A stretch of 64,000 nt of DNA, taken from Undaria pinnatifida (lineage: Eukaryota; Sar; Phaeophyceae; Laminariales; Alariaceae). The notes beneath the pieces were generated by a model. The model was given only the letters and a program-made list of their open reading frames with translations. It did not search any database and was not told the DNA's origin. The stretch lies in assembly GCA_012845835.1 (NCBI GenBank), contig JABAKD010000001.1, forward strand, positions 16,568,226 through 16,632,225, given 5' to 3'. Below, piece by piece: positions 30,540-39,847 of this stretch. Numbering within the stretch: the stretch's first letter is position 1; the number at the start of each line of letters is the position of its first letter. A program made the translations under genes and the position numbers.

Positions 30540-33500
30540 CTGCAGGACAAGCGGACGGGGCAGCGTATCATCAAACACAGGGTAAAACGGCACATGCTTC
30601 TTACATGAAAAAAAAACATGTTGGGTATTACCAATCTCGAAATGCGAAGTAATATCAAATCCCGAGATATTTCAATACTATTCAGCAAACAGCTCCTACC
30701 CCTTCATCATGTCATGGGAAGGGTTCTAGAGGAAACATGCATGAGCGTCGCAACATCGCTACAACCTGCTATACCACGTGTGCATTCTTCATGATAAACT
30801 TCTTTCTCCACCAAAGACACCCAGCACACCCAGTGTCTTGTGCTCAGTATTCATCCCCCATTCAGAACACCGAGCGCCCGTGCTCGTTGTTCATCGTATA
30901 GGCACAAACTCTGCCGTCACAATCTACGAGCCAGCGACAACACAAATGAAGGAGAACAGCCAAGACAGTGCCAAAATAAAAAAAAAACATTAAAAAAACG
31001 CAACAACTCTTCAGAATTTGGCAGCTAAGAGCTCCAGGCTCGAGTTTATACGAATTAAATAACATGGCCTCTTTCGTGCTGATAATGGTGCGGGACACGC
31101 CCAATAAGAGTTCCAGTCTGACCAAAAATAAGAAATTCTTAACTGGCGTCGCATATTGTACACCAGCATGTAATTGTACGGTGCATATACCTTCGGACAA
31201 TTTGTCCTCCTGACGGAGCCGCAACACAGCCCTCAAGACGTCCTTCCAGGTGAAGCCATCTTCAGCTTCGGCGTTGGCATCTCCGTCCTCCGGCGCCTTG
31301 CTCGCCGGCGCTGGCGAAGGACAACCACGACAAACGACGGCAATGAAAAATGGCAACAACGACAAAGGACAACCACGTTAGAAAGAGCAGCCGCGGCAAA
31401 CAAAAAACACTGTCAAAGGACAGCCATGGCCGATGACAACCATTGTAGATGTCAACCGTGGCATACGACAACCATGTTGAAGGACAACCACGAAACCACA
31501 ATACGTGACAACCGTTGCAAAGTCGACCATGTTACAAGGACGAACATTCTAGAGGACGATCATAACAAAGAATAGCCGTGGCAAACGAAACCGACGACAA
31601 AGAGGAATCATGGCAAAAACAATAAAAAAAATGACAACGAACAACATGTCAAAGGACCACCCATAGCAAAGGAGATCGAAGGATAATCACGGCAAAGACG
31701 ATCGACGGATAGCCACGGCTAAGGTGACCATGCCAAAGGACAGCCATATCAATGGACAACCATGGCAAACTAAAACCATGACAGATGACAAACGTGATAA
31801 ACAACAGCCTATAAGTGCAACCACGACATACGACAACAGAAACAATAGACAACCACAACAAACGACGGCCATGCCAAATAGAGAACATGTCAAGGGACAC
31901 GAGTGGCAGCAAAGAGCAACCACGGCAGATAACAACCATCTCAAAGGACAACCATGTCAACTGAGAACTGCTGCAAAAGCGATCATGTCAAATGATAACC
32001 ACGGCAAACAACCTAATCGCAGGAAAACACTGACAAAGGACGACATCCACATCAACAGACAACCAGGTCAGAGGACAACCACAGCAAGCAGCAACCAGGA
32101 CAACCATGTCAAACGACTACCACGGCAAACAACAATGTCAAAAAGAACGATCATGCCAAAGAACAACCATCAAATTAAATAGTTAAGTGAAAATCGTATT
32201 ATTCGAAATGTAGAACTTCCCTGGACTTGGAAAAAAAAAAAACGATTTTTTTCAAAAATGAATTTTAGATCGCTTTCACCGGTTGTGCACGTCAGTGAAA
32301 AAACGAATGATGCAATCGTTTGTTTATTCGAGCGAAGCGAGTTTCTAATCTACACCTGGGCCTCGCAATATAGGCTCCCATGAAAAAAAAATAGTTTGCG
32401 TGCGTGTCTTCGACTAAATTTTATTTTAGTGTGGGATCATTTGATTTTAGACTGCAGGTGTAGGCAGACCACCACGGAGCAACAAAACACACACAGAAGA
32501 CCACACGGGCAAAAACAGCAGCACACACCGCTCACACAGCCGGCACACAGCGCTCACACAGCGGGCAGAACACAGACAACGAACGCAGCGGGCGACAATA
32601 GTGGCCAGCGGAGAGCGGGCATGGAGAGTGCGTGCCCGCTAGGGGTGTGTCCGCTGAGTGTATCTACTGCTGTCTCGTGGTGAGAGTAGGTTATCATGGA
32701 GAGACGTCCGTTGGGGGCGATTGACCCAAACTCGGTGCGTGCGCCAACGCCAGAAGGGCGACAGCAGACACGGCGGAGAGGCTTGAGAGGGATCTCTACC
32801 TAGCTAGGGGAGCCAAGGCCATGCTCACGAAGAACCTGTACCAACAAGTTGGACTCGTGAACGGCATTCGAGGCCAAGTCGTCGAGTTGGTGTTTGCAGA
32901 CGACGCGCTCCCACCGAACCTCCCCCTTTACGTTGTCGTCAAGTTCAGAGGGTACTCAGGGGGGGGATTGGTCCTCTCAGGAGAGATCTAGAGGGTGTGT
33001 GCCGATTTCTCCCGTAGACACTACTTGGCAGGACGGGGGAACGCGGGTCAGGACGCAACTGCCGTTGAAGCTCTGCTGGGCAAAACGTCACATCGGCTCT
33101 GTTCCACCTATGGTGCCCCTCGCAATTACACGAACCAATGCCCGTGGGCGCACACGTCTGACGACAGTTACATCTATCAGCTGTCGCTCGTTTCAGCGAC
33201 AGCTATTGTATCTTTTTCGGCTCATTTCATCTATTACATATTATCTTCGCACTTTTCTCTCTCTTTCTCCCTCCCTAGATAAAACTCAGGGTTACTAAGC
33301 AGGCCCTTCTCGCCCCTCCCCACTATGGTACGTGCCTTCATTTTGATCGCGAGAAGACTTCTTTCTTCCCTGGTCGACTCGCATCGAGTTGATGCAATCA
33401 GTGAATGCTGGTATTAATAATAGGTACAGTACGTCGCCGACTATTAACACTGTAGTTATCAACCCGTCGTTTGGCGCTTCTAGGTTAGAGGGAGGGAAGA

Positions 33501-36500
33501 GATTGCGACGATTTTCCAGTCGAACTGTAAAGACACGCATGCGCATAGCTTGCACTGGTGCCGTGTGCTGCATGCTCACACCATGATAAGACCGCGCATA
33601 TTTCGAGGTACTTTGTTTAGTCGCAGTAATGGGCCCCAAAACGATAAATTGCCTATCCGGTACCAGGTATGTATTACAGCTGTTTGCGTGCGGTAGTGAT
33701 TGGAGAATCGTATTTGAACCTGACTGGCGCGCTAGTGGTTCGACATGTGTGCTTTTGTACATCCTCCGTCGGATACGCAAAATAAAGCGTAAGCTCACCA
33801 CACTTCCACGAATTTCCATACATGTGTGTCAATTTGACTCGATTGTAGTCACAATCCAATGCCAGCTCGCGTTTCCTTCAGTTCCCGTGGTGGCGACAGC
33901 GCGAGCTTCCCCTACCGGCAGTCACTGTTACTACTCCAGCATCGCAACTTTCGACACGTGGTGTTTATTGATACAGATACGTCAGTTAATTGGCTTTTAC
34001 TCCACTACACAAGTGATAACTAGCCGTAAAAAAATAAAAAATAAACCCAGCCAAATCATAGAACCTAGAGCCTCCTGCGTATGCTTAGAAGAGAACAACG
34101 TCCGTGTGCACGCACGATGGTCGACGACAGCACCCAAAATCACGGGATACCTTGCTCGTTGTAATGCGACACCGATAAAACGTCAGCTTCAATCGATTTC
34201 ACTAGCCATGTACGCCATAAAAACAAACTCCGACAATGAATGCCGGTAATTGAGTACTCGCACGGTACCTGGAGTCTCTTGCGCTCCTTGGTAGAGAGCG
34301 ATGTCCTCCTCCGTGTGTACGATGGTCGCGATAGGTGTCCCGACAGGAACCTTCGCGCTCCCCGCCTCGACCACTGAAAAGGAGCAGCATAGCAACAGCA
34401 ACAAAAAAGACGGGGTAACGGTGCTCGTTCAAAATGCGACACCGAAGGAACTTCGAGGAAGGCGGTGCAAGCGGCAGGCCACTCTAATTATATATAAATA
34501 TATATATCATAGCTGCCGCTAGGGATTCGCGCAGCAGGACACTTGTAACATCGTCAACTTGAATGCGTTGGTTGTTAAATCGGGAGTTGGGCAACCGTAC
34601 ACTGTAGATGAATCTCTCGGTCACACAAAAACACAGGCTTGAGCCATCTCGAGCGGATTCCCCGTGTTTAGGACGCATGTACTAATAGTACGGTATAGGT
34701 GCACCATTTTCCTTATGAGGCCCCTAACCACTTGAAGACTTGTATACCTCCCTCAGATGAAAAAAAAAACGCTTGATTGAAAAAAAAAAGTTATTTCGGG
34801 TAAACTGAAGGTGCAACCGGACGAAAAACGTAACAGCCTAGGTACAAAAAAAACAAGCTTTTTGCAAAAAACAAGAATGATATCCCGACGAATTTGGGTC
34901 AAGGAGGGTTAGGGAGCCCCGGCCTTCAGAAAATGTTCTGCTCAAAAATTGGCATACCTTAAGACCTTTATCGTAGGAGGCGTTTTTGAAACCGCCACTC
35001 GGTCGGAAATACTAACTGAAACCACTGGTGTGTTGATATATTCACCAGTGCGGTCCTCTGTTTTTCTTAACTCCTTTTATGCTCCACCTGCGCTCGCACG
35101 ACTTGCGTGGTAGCCCAAAAAGTCCGGCAGCATACTACAGCGGTACACACTAGTTGTCGCTTTGCAGGAGCGAAGACTAATCGCAACCTGACCCTTCAAA
35201 CCACAGCATGGTCCTGACGGAAAATCCGTCCTCTTGCGGACATCCGCATGAAGTAGGACATGGTATTATACCAAAAGAGTTTGAGGGGGAAGGCTTTCGT
35301 TGCAGGGGATGCTCAATACCAAGAGCGTTCGAGGGCTCATTTCCGTGCAAGGGACGCTCAACAGCAACAGCATTTAAGGGCTACCGCGTTCACAGGGGGC
35401 GCTCGTTACCAAAAAGCGTTTGGGGGTGAAGGCATTGGAGGAGACGCTCGCGCGTTTGGGATGCTACGATTTTCGTAAGGGGACCCTTATCACCAAGAGA
35501 GTTTGAGGGTCAAGACTTTGGAGGGGTGTTCACGCGTTTAACCTTTTAGACCTGCGTTCTTGATGCGGGGGCAAACGACTTGGAAAATTACAATTAGATG
35601 CATGCTTTCCGTACAGCAGTGCAGTTCTAAAAGCATCAACGGGTAAAGCTTTCGAAGGGGAGTGCGCATCGCGCAAAGCACCCTGCGGCACTCCGAAACT
35701 CACGTATCTCGGCCAGAAAACCGAAGGTGTCCACCTTAACCCCCACCGAGAACTGCTCCAGCTCGATCTCGCAAACCACGTCGCCCGCCTGCGCAAGCCA
35801 AGAACGACAAACACGACAGTCAAGCACGACAGTCAAGCACGACAAGGCGAGTCAAGCACGACAAGGCGCGACAAGCACGACAGTTACGTATGACAAAGGA
35901 CAATCAAGACAAGCACTTGCAACAAGCGAAATAGACAAATCGAAAGGCACGACAGCCCAGCACGACCATCACAACAATCGCGCCAATCAAGACAACCAAA
36001 GCAGCCAGTAACGACAGACACGCACGACAAACCGAACAGACAAGCGCGATAGACAAGCACGACAGACAGGCACGACAGTCGCCACACACGACAGTCATCC
36101 ACGATAGACAAGCACGACAATCGCGAAAGCCAAGCACGAGACGCATCACAGACAGGCACGACAAACACGACAAACACGGCAGCCAAGCACCGTAAGCGTT
36201 TTTGTTAAGCGTCATTCATTTCCCTCTGAAGTCTAAAAAAAGGTGAAGCTTCGTGTTTAGGCGCCAAAAAAACGATGGGGTTGCCAGAAGCGAGTGCACA
36301 TCCGCTACCGCCTGGTGTCTGGCCACATATCAATGTCCTGCTGCGCGAGCTCCTAGAGACTAGCGACAGGTATGCATACTTTTGGCTACGCACTGTGGTA
36401 CTTGCCTCGATAACATCGCCCACTTTGACGTTCCAGCAGGTGAGGATGGCCTCTCTCTCCGTCTGCGTACGAAGGGAGCAGCACCGAATCGTCGGGATCG

Positions 36501-39452
36501 TCTGTTTAACTGTAGCACGAAGCTAAGGTGTAAGATGCTTCATGGGGAATCTCAGTCAACCGATAAAAGAGTCGGTCTACCCGTGGGCATTCGTCTAATA
36601 TTTTACCAGGTACGTATTCACGACTACAGCAGATGCGAGTACTTTCTCTCCTGCCACTTGAAAATAACGCGGCACTCACCAATCCGTCGCAGCAGTAGGC
36701 TCTACAGTTTTGGACATAGGGCCACTGCAAGACCTGCTGTAGATGCCTGATACGAATCACCGAGCAGCAGTACCAAGACATAGTGGTAAAACGCAAAGCA
36801 AGCCTACGGCTGGAGACGTCTTTGGAAGGAATGTGATTGGCGTCGACAATAGCTACGTTGATGCGCTGCAATATGTATTATACGTATGTAGACCATCATA
36901 ATATTATGAGCAAATGCGAGTTTCCACTTTACACCGCGCAAACAAAACAGGGGCACAATTTGAGATGGCTGAAGCAGGGTTCGACGAGGTTCTATCAACA
37001 CGACTGCCGTTTTCGAGATGGCGGAAGCAGGGTTCGACGAGGTTCTATAAACACGACTGCCGACCAGAATAGACCGAAAATAAAAATCCAGCCCGGCGAT
37101 CTTGTTGTTCGACCAATGGCGACAAAACCAGCTCACATACCAACACGCAAAGCCATCTTAACAGCAGCAGCAGAAGCGCTTAACAACACCGAGGGTCCTG
37201 CGCGAGTCCCGCACGCAAAGGCAGGCAAACGTCCTTGCACCATGCCCATGATCTCAATCGAATATAGAAGCTTCTATTTTTGGCACGAAAGGCGACGCTC
37301 GTCATGCGTGGAGTACCGGGATATATGAGTTGCGTTTCACTGCCGGCTGTTTGAGTCCTTTGGACATGAACAGCCACGTATGGTATGCCTAGGACACCTC
37401 GACTGCCTGTCGCCCAACATAGCTGTTGTAGTCAATGCTATGAAGCAATGCAAATGTGGGGCGCAGGCGTCCCGCAGCAGGTAGATTTCTTTGATCAGGA
37501 TTGGGTATGGGGACACACCGAGGTGGGTTGTGAGGCGTAATCACACTTTCGCGAGTCAGCAACGACAGATATATCAGAGTGCGACCCGGTCGAGGGGACA
37601 GGCTTTGAAGGATGACAGTGATAATGAGGCGGTAATATGCCATCTACTGTAGGGAATAGAACCTGGTATCAACACAGAGCGTACTCTGTTTCACTAGTAG
37701 CTGGTACACTGCTGTCGTTGTAGAGCCTGCATCTATAATACAGATACCAGTATGTACGAGGTCGAGAAACAAGGACGAAGGACAGGTGCGCACATGGGTC
37801 ATGGAAGACATCTCCACGTGAGAATACCTTCGCTCTTCTGGCAAACCTTCGCTGCACGTACTACGATGGAGTCATACTCGTAGTATGAAGCACTGCAAAG
37901 CGTACTACTGGTACTCCCTTCTGAAGAGCCTGTACCATACGTACAGACGTCAGTACAGGGCCCCAAGTCGAGAAACACACAAATATAAAGTTACCCTAGC
38001 CATATCCATAACCCCAACTCATGGCTGCAATGGGATTTGGCGGTAAGGATGGATGATCACATCGGCGATGGAAGGCATCTCCACGTGCGAATGCCTCGGC
38101 TCTTAAACCTTTCGTGCGCATATGTCTGGGCGTGACTTCTGTAGATACTGCTATGAATAGCGCTCTGAGTTTCCACAACAATAGTATGTCGCCAGCTTGT
38201 TTCTAGTTGGCAAGGTATCATAGTTAGCTGCGACGGTGCCAACTATCCAACTAGTTTTCGCATTTGAGTTTCCCTTCTTGTAGGAAGGCGTGTATGGTAC
38301 GGGGTACGTATTTCCCGTTGTTTCCAAGGAGTACTACCACGCTGCGAGCACTCAGGAGGCGCCGCCGGCGGGCCTTTTGGAGGCGCCTCCAGCGCCCCCC
38401 CCCTCGGCCGAAGGGAGATTTTTTGGCTCTCGTCGCTTGCTTGACTCTAGTCGACTAATTGGCTAAAGTCAATTAGTTGGCTGACTTCGCCCGCCAACAA
38501 AGAACTAGGCGGGAACTCCAGCCAACTCGCAGGCTATTACTCCTGCTGTAGAGCCTGTAACATACCAACTGCTGGTACTATTAATACTCTTGTACTCCTG
38601 TTGTAGAGCCTGCACCGTGTACCAACTGCTGTTACTCCGGTTGTAGGGTCTGCACCATGCACCAACTGCTGTCACTGCCGTTGTAGAGTCTGTACCATGT
38701 ACCAAACGTACATGCACCAGTACGAGGTCGAGGAACCCAAATATAAACGAACCCTATAACCCTAACCCCATCCCATGGCTGCTATCATACGATATGGGCT
38801 TGGGCGATAAGAAAGGACAGGCACTCACATCGGTGATAGAAGGCATCTCCACGTGCGAATGCCTTGGCTCCTCCGGCAAACCTTCGACGCGCTCCGCTAT
38901 CCCAGCCGATGCAATATCAACCTTCTTTCCCTCCCCGTCTAGACCTTCCGGGGCCTTCGAGCTCCCATCCGCAGATGATGTCGATAGCTTTCGCACTGCC
39001 CAACTGCTATAGCCGGCAAGGGGGGCGGTAGTCGCTGCCCCCCCCCCGCCCTGAATGTATGACAAAATCGGCGGCGGATGTTTTACCTTTGAGAATCGCG
39101 CCAGCTGTGTTCTGCTAGACACGCTAAACGAGCGTTCAATGTTGCTCTGCAATCTGTGGGCACCGCCACTTGACGCACGCCGTACTGAAGCCAAGCACCC
39201 AGAGCTGTGGTCTTGGCAATTGCCCTTGGTGGCACTGGGTACAAAGCTAGCTGCTTTGTCTCTTGCTGTGCCTTGTGCTGCTGTGCTTGTCGTGCTGATG
39301 TTGGGGTTGTGACGGAAACGGCCGCTCACGTCATAGTTGGAAGCATTGCCAAGGATGGCGCTCACGTGAAAGCCACAGGTTCTGGAAACTCGCACCCCTC
39401 TGTTAACAGCCTTTACACACCGAGCTATCATCGCAAGCACCTGTACCGTCAA
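30373..39452 (-). CDS. predicted mitochondrial lipoyl-domain-like protein, 6 exons
   Basis: Exons in transcript order are 39452-38829, 36462-36406, 35788-35704, 34373-34269, 31310-31191 and 30539-30373. All joins are phase-consistent (0,0,1,1,1), giving about 385 aa. Residues 1-190 form an Arg/Ser-rich leader (MIARCVKAVNRGVRVSR; AVRKLSTSS), typical of a mitochondrial presequence. Residues ~200-285 follow the E2 lipoyl fold: HVEMPSITD, WNVKVGDVIE, AGDVVCEIE, FGFLAEIL, then AGSAKVPVGTPIATIV. The lipoyl-accepting Lys of the EIETDKA motif is Gln239 here (EIELEQF), so lipoylation at the usual place is not possible. After an acidic linker (PEDGDANAEAEDG) comes a ~75-residue helical segment (FTWKDVLRAVLRLRQ; LLQAFEGCYEGDEYLGEIDDEL) that I cannot name. 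No subunit-binding or acyltransferase domain is seen. The final exon reads through to TGA at 30373; a splice at GTCAGC (30414) is the alternative. Confidence 0.75.
31191..31310 (-). CDS. lipoyl-like gene exon 5 (linker and helix)
   Basis: Starts after CTTCGCCAG with PASKAPEDGDANAEAEDG, then FTWKDVLRAVLRLRQEDKLSE, ending before GTATAT. Phase 1 on both sides agrees with its neighbours. Confidence 0.65.
31311..32175. repeat. degenerate ~15-17 bp minisatellite at exon 5 acceptor
   Basis: Dozens of imperfect units of the GGACAACCACGGCAAA type (plus strand). On the gene strand this is a long GTTGTCCTTTGCCATGG-type pyrimidine-rich tract that runs directly into the 3' splice site of exon 5. Low-complexity Thr/Asn/Gln open frames on the plus strand are a product of the repeat. 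Confidence 0.85.
32697..33082 (+). pseudogene. PIF1-like helicase C-terminal relic (Helitron-type)
   Basis: From about 32785 the frame reads LYLARGAKAMLTKNLYQQ, GLVNGIRGQVVELVF, then LPLYVVVKF..YSGG, which matches the C-terminal part of PIF1 helicases as carried by Helitrons. At a G run (about 32959-32965) the frame shifts. The continuation RGCVPISPVDTTWQ and RTQLPLKLCWA is in the next frame, and the conserved match then stops before the usual IHKSQG motif. The shifted first frame hits TAG at 32989. No N-terminal helicase or Rep part is nearby. It lies antisense in an intron of the lipoyl-like gene and is a dead transposon fragment. Confidence 0.8.
33180..33385 (-). mobile_element. SINE variant A body
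   Basis: Parallels 46065-46265 closely: CGGCTCATTTCATCTATTA, CTCCCTAGAT, GGTTACTAAGCAGGCCCTTC, TACGTGCCTTC, GATCGCGAGAAGACTTC, TCGACTCGC. The tRNA-like head is absent. Confidence 0.75.
34269..34373 (-). CDS. lipoyl-like gene exon 4
   Basis: Starts after CTTTTCAG, completes the Leu of AEIL, reads VEAGSAKVPVGTPIATIV, then TEEDIALYQGAQETP. It ends one base into a codon before GTACCG, a weak donor. Confidence 0.8.
34680..34985 (+). mobile_element. MITE family F1 copy
   Basis: Starts ACTAATAGTACGGTATAGGTGCACC and ends with ATACCTTAAGACCTTTATCGTAGG. Internal landmarks are ATGAGGCCCCTAACCACTTGA, GCAACCGGACGAAA, GCCTAGGTAC and CCCGACGAATTTGGGTCAAGG. Confidence 0.75.
35230..35560. repeat. ~60-bp imperfect minisatellite
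   Basis: About five units containing TACCAAAAGAGTTTGAGGG, then AAGGC and TTCG, then GGGGACGCTCA-like ends. It lies in the intron between exons 3 and 4 of the lipoyl-like gene; open frames across it are repeat-derived. Confidence 0.75.
35704..35788 (-). CDS. lipoyl-like gene exon 3 (lipoyl hairpin)
   Basis: Starts AGDVVCEIELEQF after GCTTGCGCAG and ends AEI plus one base before GTGAGT. Gln replaces the lipoyl Lys. A pyrimidine-rich minisatellite touches its acceptor. Confidence 0.8.
35789..36195. repeat. ~12-17 bp minisatellite at exon 3 acceptor
   Basis: Repeated GACAAGCACGACAG / GACAGGCACGACAA units. On the gene strand this is a CTGTCGTGCTTGTC tract that ends exactly at the 3' splice site of exon 3 (GCTTGCGCAG). 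Confidence 0.9.
36406..36462 (-). CDS. lipoyl-like gene exon 2
   Basis: 19 codons, TEREAILTCWNVKVGDVIE, after a CGCAG acceptor. The donor is GAG|GCAAGT, a GC-AG border. Confidence 0.75.
36961..37066. repeat. ~53-bp tandem duplication
   Basis: GAGATGGC(T/G)GAAGCAGGG, then TTCGACGAGGTTCTAT and AACACGACTGCCG, is present twice with three or four differences. Confidence 0.9.
37640..38120 (-). repeat. two decayed copies of lipoyl-like exon 1 end
   Basis: On the minus strand, 37860-37790 and 38110-38045 repeat the last ~60 bp of exon 1 and the start of intron 1. The first reads ERRYSHVEMSSMTHV, the second gives the same bases as PRHSHVEMPSIADV but loses frame upstream. The donor GTGAGT of the real exon is GTGCGC and GTGATC in the copies. 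Confidence 0.8.
38526..38712. repeat. ~46-bp tandem repeat, four copies
   Basis: Units of TACTCCTGTTGTAGAGCCTG, then CACC.TGTACCAACTGCTG. Single related copies lie at about 37690-37760 and 37905-37960, so the repeat travelled with the exon-end copies. Confidence 0.85.
38829..39452 (-). CDS. lipoyl-like gene exon 1 (leader and domain start)
   Basis: A 208-codon open exon ending HVEMPSITD before GTGAGT. Met1 (39452) or Met8 could initiate; the second gives a cleaner Arg-rich presequence start. Confidence 0.72.
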
Positions 39453-39667
39453 TGTCTTCGCTAGCTTTCAAATGTACACACAGCTGCACAGTTTTGAGTT
39501 CAGTTCAGGGGTTTTGTACGATGTTCGGAGGGGGAATGTCGACGGGCCAACGAAACCTGTTTTCCATCACCGCAGCAACTTTAGACCTGGTGTGCTGCGC
39601 AGTGCTGTGCCCCGTACCCCAGCAGAGCATCCGCACGGTGCAGTTCTGAGCTTGCTGTGTAGCGGTC
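39453..39667. promoter_or_regulatory. putative divergent promoter interval
   Basis: If the lipoyl-like gene starts at 39452 (-) and PHGDH at 39668 (+), only about 215 bp separate the two start codons. No TATA box is evident. The strength of this call depends on the PHGDH first exon, which is uncertain. Confidence 0.35.
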
Positions 39668-39847
39668 ATGCGCACGTCGGGCGTGGCCTTCGCGTTCCTG
39701 GCATTGCGCTCAAGACTTGCTGGGAGATTCACTCGTTTTAACAACGATTTATGTGGAGTTACAGCTTTGCAAGCGACAGGCGCAACAGACGAGGATTGTT
39801 CTCGTCGTATCTTGATCCTGGACCCTGCTTCTGAACGCTGCTTCCAT
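39668..39847 (+). CDS. PHGDH: PHGDH exon 1, tentative
   Basis: Encodes MRTSGVAFAFLALRSRLAGR, a possible targeting peptide, and ends SRRILILDPASERCFH before GTGAGA. It joins exon 2 in phase 0. The joined protein is ~13 residues short between the first strand and GMSD compared with the family, so a small exon may be missing. Confidence 0.45.

Noticed and set aside
31724-32182. 152-codon Thr/Asn/Gln-rich plus-strand frame
   Set aside because: It is a translation of the minisatellite; no homology or splice context.
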